Source: Streptomyces sp. SCSIO 30461 (GTDB lineage: Bacteria; Actinomycetota; Actinomycetes; Streptomycetales; Streptomycetaceae). Taken from it: DNA of 64,000 bases. Of the stretch, positions 1-8,434 are shown in pieces. Location: contig NZ_CP146101.1 of assembly GCF_037023745.1 (NCBI RefSeq), positions 4,518,001 to 4,582,000 on the forward strand, given 5' to 3'. Within the stretch, counting starts at the first letter, position 1; every line of letters starts with the position of its first letter. The notes under the pieces were generated by a model. That model was not told the DNA's origin and did no database searches. It saw only the letters and a list, made by a program, of their open reading frames with translations. The translations under genes were made by a program, and so were the position numbers.

Positions 1-118
1 CGGCCGCCGACGCCACTTCGTCGCGGTACGCCCCACCTTGCCCCGTGCTGCGGTGACGGGTCAGCGCGACCTCGGCCAGGGCGGAAGGCGAAGTGGCTCC
101 GATCAGACGAGTGCACAC
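1..118 (-). CDS. possible N-terminal end of a gene running off the left edge
   Basis: A GTG at 116-118 sits four bases after GGAGG on the minus strand and opens a frame that stays open to base 1. About 39 residues are visible, beginning MCTRLIGATSPSAL, with high G+C at third codon positions. I do not recognise the family. The short spacing and length keep this tentative; it could be leader sequence instead. Confidence 0.28.
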   Translation of the reverse strand, partial: MCTRLIGATSPSALAEVALTRHRSTGQGGAYRDEVASAA

Positions 119-318
119 GCCACCTCCAGTTGGTCGGATTCCGACCGTTGTGAGTTCCCGTAGCCGCGTACCGGTGAAAGCAGCGGGGGCGATGCCGGGA
201 GCGCGGGAGCGCACGGCCCGTCACGGCATGCCCCGAGCGTCGGCGCGACCACGCTTCGCACGGCATCGCAAGGGGCGCGGGAGCGAGCCGCCTGCGCAAT
301 CAACCGGTCACGCAACTC

Positions 319-750
319 TCACGTTGCCTCGTCGTCGAACCGCGGACCGGTCGGTGTCGTCTCCGGTGCGGCCTTGGTGAACGAGCCCGGTCGTTGGCCT
401 GCGTCCCGCAGACATGCGTCAGCCACCTCGCCCAGGGCGTCACCGACTTCCCTGAGGTCCTTGCGCACGTCAAGGCGGTCCGCGGCCTCGGCGAGTCGGA
501 GCCCTTCACCGCCTTCCACAAGGTGCTTGCGCACGAATGCCCTGGGATGGAGGTCCTCGAAGGCGAAATCCTGGTACTCCGGCCCCAGTTCACTCCGAAT
601 CTCACGCTCGGCGTCGTCGGCGAAGGAGCGCACCTTCCGCAACACCGCCGTCGCACTCCGGACGAGCGCGGGTAGTCGCTCCGGCCCGAGGACCAGGACG
701 GCGACGACCGACAGGAGGAGGAGCTTGAGGGGACTCAGATCGGTCAGCAT
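319..750 (-). CDS. tatB: TatB-like twin-arginine translocase component
   Basis: The 143-residue protein has the TatA/TatB layout: one N-terminal membrane helix (about residues 6-22) ending in the hinge LGPERLP, then an amphipathic helix and an acidic soluble tail. TatB normally binds TatC and receives folded twin-arginine precursors at the cytoplasmic membrane. I start at ATG 750 because the membrane helix begins there; the upstream extension is Arg-rich and has no Tat homology. It is the last of three minus-strand genes whose first member is a TatA-like gene, with a secreted protein between. There is no tatC here, so these two would have to work with a TatC encoded elsewhere or serve as accessory or paralogous components. 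LGPERLP lacks the phenylalanine-glycine hinge of TatA, which favours TatB. Confidence 0.85.
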   Translation of the reverse strand: MLTDLSPLKLLLLSVVAVLVLGPERLPALVRSATAVLRKVRSFADDAEREIRSELGPEYQDFAFEDLHPRAFVRKHLVEGGEGLRLAEAADRLDVRKDLREVGDALGEVADACLRDAGQRPGSFTKAAPETTPTGPRFDDEAT

Positions 751-898
751 CCACGCCCTCTTCGCTCGGCGGCCTCCGAGGACGCCAGGGAGCCGTACGC
801 CACACCCCGGGCCCTGCTCCGCTCGACCGGTCCGACGGCCGTGGCCACGGCGCCGGCAGCACGGCTTTCGGCGTCCGCAGCGCTGGGCGGGCACGCGG

Positions 899-2263
899 TC
901 ACCAGTCCCCTCCCCCGAACCCGTCTCCCGTATCTGCTCCGAACCCGGTGCCGGCTGGCCCTCCCCCGTAGTCGGCCGGATCGAAGTCCGCTCCGCTGAA
1001 CTCACCGCCATCCGGAAAGTGCTGATCGTCGAGGAGGTCTGCTACCGCGAAGGCGGCCGGGGCGCCGAGCACGGAGCCGAGAGCCGTACCCACGAGGAGT
1101 CCCGTGAGAACCCCGCCTGCTCCTCCGAAGTAGCCACCGGCCCAAGGGGCATAGGCGGGACCTGCGTCCCAGTAAGGCTTCGGCCCTTGCTGGGTGACCA
1201 CCATACGAGCGGCCGGGTCCTGTCCCGAGTGGATGCGTGCCGCATCGGCGGCGCAGGTGGGCACCGGCCGTGCGGTGCCGTACGGCGGGGACCAGAAGGT
1301 GTCGGTGACCGAGGGACCGTGGCGCGGGTCGAAGAAGCACGGCAGGCGGCGCTGGGGTAGCGGGGCGCCGGTGCGGCGGGCTTCCAGCGTCGCGAGCGCG
1401 AACCGCCCCTCGGCGAGGGTCTTCGTGACCGGTTGGATGTCTGCCGGGCGGGCGGCCGAGGCGATCTGCTCCTTGGCCGTGTCGTACATGTCCAGCGCGT
1501 AGGTGTAGTCATCGCGCATGGAGTCCGTCGCTTCGGGATGCGAAGGCGAGAACGCAGCTCCGTCCAGTTCCTCTCCGAATGCCGTGATGTCCTCGTCCAC
1601 AAGGATACGCAGGGCGTCCAGTTCGTCCCGCTCCCGAGTGGCGCGCTTCTTGTCGGCCCGCCGGTGCAGGGCGTAGGCGCCACCGCCACAGACCACCAGC
1701 ACGCCTCCGGCGATCCATGCCGATGCCGCTCCGGAGCGGTCTTCCCCGCTGCCGTTCGCCCAGGAGGCGGGGGCGTTGCCCTTGGCCTGCTTCAGCGCCT
1801 GGTCGACGAAGGCGTCGAGTTCGGTCTCGGGATCGTGTACGGAAGGGCGCACGGCGTTCTTGAGGTTGTCGACCGCGTTCTGGGACATGACGCTCGGGTC
1901 GGCACCGGCGTTGAAGCCGTCACCGAGGTGGATGGCGTAGACGCCGGTGATGCGCGTGAGGGCCCGCACCGATGACAGCACCGACACTCGGGGGTACTCG
2001 GGCGTGCTCGGCAGCACGGCGACGAAGACCGGTTTGTTCGCGTTCCTGATGCGTTCCGCGAGGGCTTCGGCGTACGTCCCCGGCAACTGCTCCGCGGCCC
2101 GCGGGTCGACGTAGACAGGGCTCTTCCTCAACGCGTCAGCGACGGCCTCCACACCACTCGCCGCATGAGCGGTTGCGGGCAGGAGGCCCGTGACGGCGAG
2201 CAGCAGCACAGCCAGGACGGCGATCGTGCACGCACGTGCACCGCCCCGTCGCACGGTGGGCAT
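899..2263 (-). CDS. secreted, membrane-anchored TPM-like protein with Gly-rich tail
   Basis: The 454-residue protein has an N-terminal signal peptide (about residues 1-35, ending ATAHA), an extracytoplasmic domain of about 130 residues, a single membrane helix at about 181-199 followed by HRRADKKR, a soluble region of about 200 residues, a second hydrophobic Gly/Ala-rich stretch, and a tail rich in glycine and aspartate ending GFGGGDW. The N-terminal part resembles the TPM-type folds found in many actinobacterial secreted proteins, but no catalytic set is obvious and the function is unknown. ATG 2263 is preceded by GGAGGAAATCCCAAG, a clear ribosome site. It lies between tatA and tatB and may be one of their clients, although no RR-x-FLK signal is present. 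The 18-bp motif at 2512-2529 lies about 250 bases upstream. Confidence 0.8.
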   Translation of the reverse strand: MPTVRRGGARACTIAVLAVLLLAVTGLLPATAHAASGVEAVADALRKSPVYVDPRAAEQLPGTYAEALAERIRNANKPVFVAVLPSTPEYPRVSVLSSVRALTRITGVYAIHLGDGFNAGADPSVMSQNAVDNLKNAVRPSVHDPETELDAFVDQALKQAKGNAPASWANGSGEDRSGAASAWIAGGVLVVCGGGAYALHRRADKKRATRERDELDALRILVDEDITAFGEELDGAAFSPSHPEATDSMRDDYTYALDMYDTAKEQIASAARPADIQPVTKTLAEGRFALATLEARRTGAPLPQRRLPCFFDPRHGPSVTDTFWSPPYGTARPVPTCAADAARIHSGQDPAARMVVTQQGPKPYWDAGPAYAPWAGGYFGGAGGVLTGLLVGTALGSVLGAPAAFAVADLLDDQHFPDGGEFSGADFDPADYGGGPAGTGFGADTGDGFGGGDW

Positions 2264-2697
2264 CTTGGGATTTCCTCCAGAGGTGTGCAGGACGCGCGGA
2301 ACAGCAACGGGAGGTCCGCCATCGGAGCCGTTCGTATCGGCGCCGTGCCGCGCCGGTGGTTTCGCGTGGCATCGGCCCGCCGCCATCCCAGTGGGTGAGA
2401 ACCGCGACGCGGACGCGGTGCGGCCCCCTCCGACTCGGCTCGTGTCCGCTGTGGAGCCCCTCGTCGATCCGAGGCATGACGAGAGGGCACCCCCCACCGT
2501 CACGCTCTTTCAGTTGCGCAATATAGCAAGTTATCAGCAGGGGGCGTCCGGCCTACCCCCGCCGAGCGCCCCGAAGACCACTCGACCGCAGGTCGTGGCG
2601 CCACACGGACCGCCGAGCGCCGAGGCCTCCACCCCGACCCACGGACCGAGCGACGGGCGACACACCGTGCGCGGTCGAGCCCGCGAGCTTCCCGGCA
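2264..2697. promoter_or_regulatory. intergenic region with 18-bp motif copy A (2512-2529)
   Basis: There is no convincing gene in these 434 bases. The sequence AGTTGCGCAATATAGCAA at 2512-2529 recurs exactly, inverted, at 3044-3061 in front of tatA and the LCP gene. Read on the minus strand, the motif contains a TATATT hexamer that could be the -10 box of the secreted-protein gene starting at 2263. The TTGC...GCAA ends form a short inverted repeat typical of a dimeric repressor site. The motif is seen directly; its role is inferred. Confidence 0.5.
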
Positions 2698-2985
2698 TCA
2701 GCGGGCACCGTTGCCGTCGTCCACGGGAGGAGCGCCGGCCACACCCGCCCCCGGGGCATCCTTGACCACGCGCGGGACCGGTGCCCCACTCTCGCCACCC
2801 GAGAACGACTCCGCGGGCTGCGGCGTCGCGTCGTCGGCCCTCATGGCCTTGGCCTCGCTCTTGAGAATCCGTATGGACTTGCCCAGCGCACGTGCGGTGT
2901 CAGGCAGTTTCCTGGACCCGAACAGCACAACGACGACGAGGACCACGATCAGCAGGTGCCAGGGTTCCAGGCCGTTGCGGAGCAT
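2698..2985 (-). CDS. tatA: TatA-like twin-arginine translocase component
   Basis: This 95-residue protein has a membrane helix at about residues 8-22 ending in [17 protein letters not shown], the phenylalanine-glycine hinge and amphipathic helix characteristic of TatA/E. The tail is hydrophilic and low in complexity. TatA oligomers form the pore-like part of the twin-arginine export machinery. ATG 2985 follows AAGGGAAGGTGG; the upstream extension lacks any Tat feature. It is divergent from the LCP gene at 3120, and the shared 135-bp region carries the 30-bp palindrome at 3043-3072. The usual Streptomyces tatA-tatC operon is not present, so this is probably a paralogue used under particular conditions. 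Confidence 0.85.
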   Translation of the reverse strand: MLRNGLEPWHLLIVVLVVVVLFGSRKLPDTARALGKSIRILKSEAKAMRADDATPQPAESFSGGESGAPVPRVVKDAPGAGVAGAPPVDDGNGAR

Positions 2986-3042
2986 CGCGCCACCTTCCCT
3001 TCTCCTCGGACGGGACACTCGGCCGGTATTCCCATCCACATG

Positions 3043-3072
3043 ATTGCTATATTGCGCAACTATACAAGCAAT
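3043..3072. promoter_or_regulatory. 30-bp imperfect palindrome between tatA and the LCP gene (motif copy B)
   Basis: The stretch begins ATTGC and ends GCAAT and is centred on TTGCGCAA flanked by TATA on both sides. Its core at 3044-3061 is the exact reverse complement of 2512-2529. Located between divergent genes and containing TATATT and TATACA hexamers, it is well placed to be a promoter-overlapping operator controlling both directions. The regulator is not identified. Confidence 0.55.
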
Positions 3073-3119
3073 GGGGGGTCTTCCCTCCGTAGCAGTACGA
3101 CGGATGAGGGGCCACAACC

Positions 3120-4664
3120 ATGCCGACGAGTCACCACGCCGTCCCGTCCCGCCGCGCGGGCGGCACCGAGCCACCCCGCCGCGGACGGTCCCGCGGCACC
3201 GGCGCACGAAGGTGTCGCCCTCGCCGCCCGCTGCGCACCCCACTCCTCGTCGTGCTGGCCGTGGCGGTGCTCGGCACGGCGGGGCTGGGATGGGTCTACC
3301 TGAAGCTGAACCGCAACTTCGACATCTTCGACGCCGACGGCGTCTCCAAGAACCGTCCGACTGCCGATGTATCGAAGGGCGAGAACGTCCTGGTCATCGG
3401 ATCCGACGCACGCACCAACGGGAACAGCGAATTCGGTGGCGGCGAACGGGACGACGTGGGTCGCTCCGACACCGCGTTGCTTCTGCATGTCCACGCCGAC
3501 CACCGGCACGCGGTAGCCGTGTCGATTCCCCGCGACACATTGGTCGCAATTCCCCCGTGCAGGCGGCCCGACGGCAGCTGGACGAAGACGCAGCGGAATG
3601 CGATGTTCAACGCGGCCTACTCCGTCGGCAACGCCCCCGAGGGCAACCCCGCGTGCACCCAGAACACGGTCGAGAACCTGACGGGGCTCCGTGTCGACCA
3701 CACCGTGGTGATGGACTTCAAGGGCTTCACAGCGCTCACGGACGTCGTGGGCGGGGTCACGGTCTGCCTCCCGAAGGACGTCTACGAGAGCGACCTCAAT
3801 CCCCACCGCGCCACCCGGGGCAAGCGGCTGTTCATCAAAGGGCGGCAGGACGTGTCCGGGGAGAAGGCACTTGACTACGTACGCATCCGGCACGGTATCG
3901 GCGACGGCTCCGACATCGGGCGCATCAAGCGCCAGCAGGCTTTCTTGGCGAGTCTGTTCACCAAGGTGAAGAGCGACGGGCTCACCCCGACCAAACTGTT
4001 GCCCCTCGCCGACGCCGCCACCAAGTCGTTGACCGTCGACCCCGGGTTGGGGACGGTGGACAAACTGGTCTCATTCGCGGTGTCGTTGAAGGACATCGAC
4101 CTCCACAACACGAAGTTCGTCACCATACCCTGGCGGTACGAGGGCTCGCGGGTCGCGATCGTCGAGCCGGATGCCTCCGAACTGTGGGCGGCGCTCAGGG
4201 CCGACCGCACGGTCGACGGCGAGGACACGGGCGCCACGAAGGACGGGGCAGCCTCAGCTCCGCCACCGGGTGCCCGCACGGACACGCCCGCGAAGAAAGT
4301 CGATGTCGCCGTCTACAACGGAACCACCACCGAGGGCCTGGCCGCCCGCGCAGCCTCGACGCTCACCCGGCACGGATTCACTGTCACCCGTACCGCCAAC
4401 GCCAGCACCCAGGACCACTCGACCACTGTCGTCGAGTTCGACTCGCGTCTCAAGGCACAGGCCCGACAGGTCGCCGACCTCTTCCCCGGGGCCGAGCTCA
4501 CGGCCGGACCCAGCGCGGGCATAAAGGTCGTCCTCGGCAGGAACTACACGAACCCGGTCGCCGGCTCAGAGGCTCCGAACGCCGTCCCCCCGTCGGTGCC
4601 GAACAGCACACGTTCGGCAGACGACGATCCGTGCTCGGACCTGACCTTCGGGTCAGGAGGGTGA
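3120..4664 (+). CDS. LCP (LytR-CpsA-Psr) family protein with C-terminal LytR_C domain
   Basis: LCP enzymes transfer undecaprenyl-phosphate-linked polymers such as teichoic or teichuronic acids onto peptidoglycan outside the membrane. The 514-residue protein has a basic cytoplasmic N-terminus, a membrane helix at about 40-62, an LCP domain at about 80-250, and a LytR_C domain at about 385-475 ([16 protein letters not shown]). The LCP domain shows [10 protein letters not shown], the [11 protein letters not shown] segment with Asp and Arg that bind pyrophosphate, SIPRDTLV and [20 protein letters not shown]. Both domains and their spacing are normal for actinobacteria. ATG 3120 follows GAGGGG. 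It is divergent from tatA and probably co-regulated through the palindrome at 3043-3072. Confidence 0.93.
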   Translation: MPTSHHAVPSRRAGGTEPPRRGRSRGTGARRCRPRRPLRTPLLVVLAVAVLGTAGLGWVYLKLNRNFDIFDADGVSKNRPTADVSKGENVLVIGSDARTNGNSEFGGGERDDVGRSDTALLLHVHADHRHAVAVSIPRDTLVAIPPCRRPDGSWTKTQRNAMFNAAYSVGNAPEGNPACTQNTVENLTGLRVDHTVVMDFKGFTALTDVVGGVTVCLPKDVYESDLNPHRATRGKRLFIKGRQDVSGEKALDYVRIRHGIGDGSDIGRIKRQQAFLASLFTKVKSDGLTPTKLLPLADAATKSLTVDPGLGTVDKLVSFAVSLKDIDLHNTKFVTIPWRYEGSRVAIVEPDASELWAALRADRTVDGEDTGATKDGAASAPPPGARTDTPAKKVDVAVYNGTTTEGLAARAASTLTRHGFTVTRTANASTQDHSTTVVEFDSRLKAQARQVADLFPGAELTAGPSAGIKVVLGRNYTNPVAGSEAPNAVPPSVPNSTRSADDDPCSDLTFGSGG

Positions 4665-4925
4665 GGCCCGGTCGACGGCGCACCATCCACCAGGACAGCG
4701 CATTGCGCCCAGCCCTCCCCTGCCCCCCGGGCTCGTGCGCTCTCGGGCGGCGAGACGTCCTGAACTGCCGGGTGAGGGTGGGTTGTCGGGCTGTGGTCAG
4801 GTGATCTACTGACGGAAGCGGTTCGTGATGACGGAGGTGTCTGACGCCTCATCGCAACCAGTGCCATCCTTGCTGATTGCCGCTGTGTTCCGCTACTTTC
4901 ACCACGATGCGGGCTCCATCTCCGA

Positions 4926-5010
4926 GGATCCCGACCGCCTGCTTTGGACCTCGCCGACGTCCTCGACGCGCTGCCTGATCCGCGCCGTCGGCAGGGCCGC
5001 CGACTGACAA
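4926..5010 (+). mobile_element. tiny remnant of an ISAs1-type transposase N-terminus
   Basis: In the frame beginning at 4944 the translation reads LDLADVLDALPDPRRRQGRR, which matches the N-terminal signature of ISAs1-family transposases (leucine-rich helix, then PDPRR-x-G-R). The frame loses similarity right after this, and upstream residues do not continue it. The rest of the 550-base gap between the LCP gene and 5215 shows no gene. Confidence 0.35.
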
Positions 5011-5214
5011 CGCCTTGCACTCGAGTCGAACCGCTCATCACGCGTATCAGAAATTCTTTCCGCTCACATGTTTGACGTAGCGCGTGCTACGGGCATCCCG
5101 TGAATGTTGCACATGCTACGTGAATGCTGGACGTCCACCCGACCGCTTGATCGACGGGATCCGGTTCGGCCAGCCGGACACACTTCGTCAACGCTTTGGA
5201 AGGTTCTGGTTCCC

Positions 5215-5763
5215 ATGGCCTTTGAGATCACCGGCCATGACGCGATCTCCGCCGCGCCCTGTCGGGGGATGCTGCAGCGAGTCCGCCGCCTACGGCGTGA
5301 GTCGCGGGGGCGGAAGCGGGCCTTGGGCCGCGTGTTCCGTCGGCAGCCGGTGAGATCGTCGGGCACCTCTCGCAACGGCACCGCAGACCGGGAGGCGTCA
5401 TGGTCCCTGTCGAGGGACCTGGCGTCGCCCCACCGTGCGCGGACCCTGGTGGCCGCGCAGTTCGACGAGTGGGCTCTGCGGGATGTGGACAGTACCGCCG
5501 AGCTCCTGGTCAGCGAACTGGTCACCAACGCGGTGCGTCACACGCGCGGCCCTCTGCGACTCAATCTGTTGGTCCATGACGGCCGTCTGCGCTGCGAAGT
5601 GGAGGACACCAGCAGCGTCAGTCCGATGTGTGCGCCGGCCGACGACGAGGCCGAAGGCGGGCGGGGGATGGTGATCCTCGATGTGCTCGCGGACGTATGG
5701 GGCAGCTGCCGCACCCCCACAGGCAAGACCACGTGGTTCGAAGTGCCGACGGTGAGGTCGTGA
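5215..5763 (+). CDS. RsbW/SpoIIAB-like ATP-binding regulatory protein (HATPase_c_2)
   Basis: The 182-residue protein carries a GHKL ATPase fold in its C-terminal two thirds: N-box ELVTNAVRH, a G1-type segment EVEDTSS in which the glycine of the usual D-x-G is absent, and GGRGMVILDVLADVWG as the G2 region. Proteins of this type are plentiful in Streptomyces and act as anti-sigma kinases or partners of anti-anti-sigma factors. The first 60 residues are a basic extension. ATG 5215 follows GGAAGG; an upstream ATG at 5104 is possible but would add unconserved sequence. A broken PP2C gene lies immediately downstream, the phosphatase type that normally opposes such kinases, so this may be what remains of a signalling pair. 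Confidence 0.8.
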   Translation: MAFEITGHDAISAAPCRGMLQRVRRLRRESRGRKRALGRVFRRQPVRSSGTSRNGTADREASWSLSRDLASPHRARTLVAAQFDEWALRDVDSTAELLVSELVTNAVRHTRGPLRLNLLVHDGRLRCEVEDTSSVSPMCAPADDEAEGGRGMVILDVLADVWGSCRTPTGKTTWFEVPTVRS

Positions 5764-5989
5764 CCGCTTGACCGGGCCGGGCGCTTCCCGTGCCATGGGC
5801 ACCGTGTCGCTGATGCGCAAAGGGGCTCGACACCATGTCGGATGGGCCTTCGCCCGCCCGGCGACCGTCTGACGGCGGGCACCGCGCTCACAGCCTGTAC
5901 TCACACCTTGCTGTGCGGAGTGTGCCGGCCCTGCGTTCCGCCGAGCGCCAGGGCTGGCAGCAGCGGACCTGCTCGGCCGGAACGGTGCT

Positions 5990-6237
5990 TCAATGGGCAT
6001 TGATCCGGCCGAAGACAGGATGCTGCGGATTGCCATGCCGCCGATGTGGTTGCGTCTGCTGCCTGCCGGGGTGCTCGCCGCGCTCATCGTCGCTCAGTTC
6101 CACGGACGGGACGGTACAGCTCGGTGCCTACTACGCGACGGTGGCCCCTGTGGCCGCCCTCACCTGTGGTGTCGCCGGCACCGCCGTCACCGTGGTGGCC
6201 GTGATGACGGTCATGCTGCTGCCGATAGTGGGCCCCA
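5990..6237 (+). pseudogene. frameshifted N-terminal fragment of a PP2C-type phosphatase or similar membrane protein
   Basis: From ATG 5993 the frame reads RMLRIAMPPMWLRLLPAG followed by a hydrophobic helix. At about 6100 coding character passes to the next frame (VQLGAYYATVAPVAALTCG and a second helix ending MLLPIVG). Two N-terminal membrane helices of this composition are usual in Streptomyces SpoIIE/PP2C phosphatases, but no phosphatase domain follows; the sequence stops at the TetR gene. The fragment and the frame change are visible; family assignment is by resemblance only. Confidence 0.45.
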
Positions 6238-6241
6238 CGCG

Positions 6242-6859
6242 TCATGTGTCCGCCGGCAGGTTCCGGGCAGACTGCCAGGCAGGTTCGAGGCCGTCGAGGA
6301 GGGCCCGGTAGGCCCTGTCCGCACGGTCCCATTGACCATCGGCCAGGGGCGCGAGAAGAAGGCCGATTGTGGCGTCGATGAGGAGGGTGGCGTGGTCCTT
6401 GGCGCGCTCTTCCGGGAAGCCGACGCCTAGGAGTGCCGAGGCCAGGAGCTCTGTCCACTGCGTGATGACGTCGCGCGTGACCGGCCCGTACCGGTCAGGA
6501 TGGAGCAGGCTGCCTGCCAGCACATCAACATAGAGCGGGAAGGCGGCGCGGACGCCGGGGGCCGTGAACTGCCGCCACACCTCCTCCATGAGCTTACGCA
6601 TGCCCGCGGCGTCCTCGGGCGGGCCTGTGGACTCGAGCAATCTACGGATGCGCACGAGAGGGCGCTGCTCGTCCCTGGCCAGGACTTCCGTGATCAGGCG
6701 TTCTTTGGAGCCGAAGTAGTAGAGGAGCATCCTGTCGCTCACCCCCACGGCCCGGCCGAGCGGGCGGAGGGAAAGGTCCGACACACCGTTTCGTATCACG
6801 TAAGCGCGGATCCGGTCGAGAAGGTCCCGGCGTTTGGCCAGGTCAGGCTGTCGCGGCAT
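6242..6859 (-). CDS. TetR/AcrR family transcriptional regulator
   Basis: The 205-residue protein has an N-terminal TetR helix-turn-helix at about residues 10-55 (LSLRPLGRAVGVSDRMLLYY followed by FGSKERLI) and an all-helical ligand-binding C-terminus. The start at ATG 6859 is supported by GAGGGAGGGGTCG upstream. Target genes are unknown; upstream lies about 330 bases without a gene and then broken genes on the same strand, so any regulated neighbour may have been lost. Confidence 0.88.
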   Translation of the reverse strand: MPRQPDLAKRRDLLDRIRAYVIRNGVSDLSLRPLGRAVGVSDRMLLYYFGSKERLITEVLARDEQRPLVRIRRLLESTGPPEDAAGMRKLMEEVWRQFTAPGVRAAFPLYVDVLAGSLLHPDRYGPVTRDVITQWTELLASALLGVGFPEERAKDHATLLIDATIGLLLAPLADGQWDRADRAYRALLDGLEPAWQSARNLPADT

Positions 6860-7193
6860 CGACCCCTCCCTCAAGTGGACCGGTGCTGGCGGTACGCCGT
6901 CGCACGAGTGTCCCTCCGATGGTACGAGTGCCCGCGTGCAGGCGTGCACGAGGCGTCTCGCGCACTTCACCGCCGGGCTCGGCGGAGGAGCAAGGCCGCC
7001 CTCGAACCGGAGACCGGGTTCCCACCGTGCCGTGACCGCCGGACACCGCCCCGCCCCTGGCACCGCCGGCAGTTGGATCGGCCCGGAGAGGCAGCCCGGT
7101 AGGCGCATCAGCCGTGTCACGTGCTCGCGGTGGTTCCAGGCGCACGGGGAATCCCGGGGAAGCCCCACCCATACCCGATATGTTCTCTTCCGG
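6860..7193. other. gap without recognisable gene
   Basis: There is no coding sequence, tRNA or repeat that I can support here. It must hold the TetR promoter on the minus strand, but no clear palindrome is visible. Confidence 0.4.
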
Positions 7194-7482
7194 TCATGTG
7201 CGACCCTCCTCGTCTCCCAGTGGCCGTTCACCGAGTCCGCTCAGAAGCATCGCCAGGTCGGCATGCTCTTCCGGATCCCAGTCACCGAGCAGGGCGGCCA
7301 GGGCCTGATGCCGGGCGCGTTCGAGCCCTGCCTTCGTGTTACGGCCCTCATCAGTGAGAACCAGTAGGTTGTTCGTCACCGTCGCGAGCCGGCGGTCGTG
7401 CAGCTGGGCAACAGCGGAGTCGACGATGTCCGTGCCCACCACACTCTCTGCCGCCAGACGCGGCAGGTCGACCGGAACATGG
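7194..7482 (-). pseudogene. C-terminal fragment of a MarR-like winged-helix protein
   Basis: Reading minus, this frame gives LPRLAAESVVGTDIVDSAVA, LHDRRLATV, LLVLTDEGRNTKAGLERARH and a final helix ending in a proper stop at 7194. That order (recognition helix, wing, LTDEGR, dimerisation helix) is typical of a MarR regulator or a MarR domain at the end of a transporter. The N-terminal half is missing: at about 7485 the sequence changes abruptly, in a different frame, into an ATP-grasp gene on the same strand. Confidence 0.5.
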
Positions 7483-7485
7483 CCG

Positions 7486-7869
7486 GGCGAAACCGGGCAC
7501 CCGGGCTCCCGCCGCCTTGAGGCGCTCGCGCATGACGCGCTTGTCCCGTACCGCCCGGCGAGCTTGAGCCGACAGGCCATGAAGGCCCGGACTCGCCGCG
7601 ACCACTGCGGTGGTCTCCACGAGGAATTCGTCGCCGGCCACCACCGCGTCGATGGGGTGGCGCCGGTGCAGTCCACGGGCTGCGGCGAGGATCTGGCCGA
7701 TGTCCCAGCAGTCGATGCGCACCAGGTCGTCGATAGTGCTGAGGACATCGTCGGGAATCACATACGGAGCACGCGCGACCGAGATGACGCTGACGCGCAT
7801 CCCGCGACCTGCCGCAGCCGCCGGGTAGCAGAGCCCCGATGAGACGGGTCCGATGACGACGGCGTGCAT
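7486..7869 (-). pseudogene. truncated N-terminal part of an ATP-grasp carboxylate-amine ligase
   Basis: From ATG 7869, behind a perfect GGAGGTACCC site, about 128 residues read as the N-terminal pre-ATP-grasp domain: MHAVVIGPVSSGLCYPAAAA, later VVAGDEFLVETTAVVAASPG and RDKRVMRERLKAAGARVPGF. This is the usual entry into an ATP-grasp fold, but the ATP-binding and catalytic domains are missing; similarity ends at 7486 where the MarR fragment begins. Intact relatives often join amino acids or modify peptides in specialised metabolism. A deletion probably fused the two genes. Confidence 0.6.
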
Positions 7870-8002
7870 GGGTACCTCCAGATGGGTTCTCGGTCGCCAT
7901 CTGCAGCGCGCCCCGTTGGAGGGACTGCTCAGATGCCCTTCGGGAGCGTCAGGGGAAGTCTCGGGCTGGCGCGCCCGGTCTGCCTTCGTGCACAACTCCA
8001 GC

Positions 8003-8205
8003 TCAGCGGCCAGTCCTGGCCACTTCCCGCACGGCATCGGCGATGATGGCGCTTCCGGTGTCGATGTCCTCCGGACGGTGCGCGGCTGTGGCGTTCACAC
8101 GCAGCCGGGCCGAGCCGGCGGGCACCGAGGGCAGTATGGCGGCCATGACCAAAACGCCCCTGCGCTGACAAAACTTCACCACCTCCAAGGCGGCGGCGGT
8201 CCGAG
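8003..8205 (-). pseudogene. C-terminal fragment of a PLP-dependent class I/II aminotransferase or acyl-transferring synthase
   Basis: The minus-strand frame reads LEVVKFCQRRGVLVMAAILP, VPAGSARLRVNATAAHRPED and ends at a stop at 8003. The pattern of a late helix, small-domain strand, PAG-x-x-x-LR and H-x-x-E/D is typical of 8-amino-7-oxononanoate synthase-like enzymes. The rest of the gene is gone beyond 8205. It would have stood 130 bases upstream of the ATP-grasp gene on the same strand, so the two may be the remains of one biosynthetic operon. Confidence 0.5.
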
Positions 8206-8300
8206 TTCCACCGGATCTGCAAGGCTGAGGAGTGGGCCCGGTTCTGCGGCTCCGTCACCGACTGGGAACACACGATGTACGGCGACGAGGGCTGTTGATG
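8199..8300 (+). pseudogene. orphan 3' end of an unknown gene
   Basis: On the plus strand a frame reads FHRICKAEEWARFCGSVTDW, EHTMYGDEGC and stops at 8298-8300. It has coding-like composition and abuts the aminotransferase fragment, but no start or upstream portion is visible. I do not recognise it. The following 130 bases, to the ATPase stop at 8435, show no gene. Confidence 0.25.
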
Positions 8301-8434
8301 AGCGCCGTGTACTCACAACGTGCCTCCTCGAGGCAGTTGAATGACAAGGTGGCCCTTCTCTACTCAGAAGGATCATGGGGGAAGCCACCCCCTGCCCCGA
8401 CGTCGTCCGGTCATCACGCAACGGATGGCACCGG

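Noticed and set aside
374..1360. Long plus-strand open frame opposite tatB and the secreted protein
   Set aside because: Arg- and Ser-rich translation without any domain, and it is antisense to genes with clear families and ribosome sites.
4825..5007. 60-codon frame after the LCP gene
   Set aside because: No ribosome site or recognisable family, and an alternative frame matches a transposase remnant.
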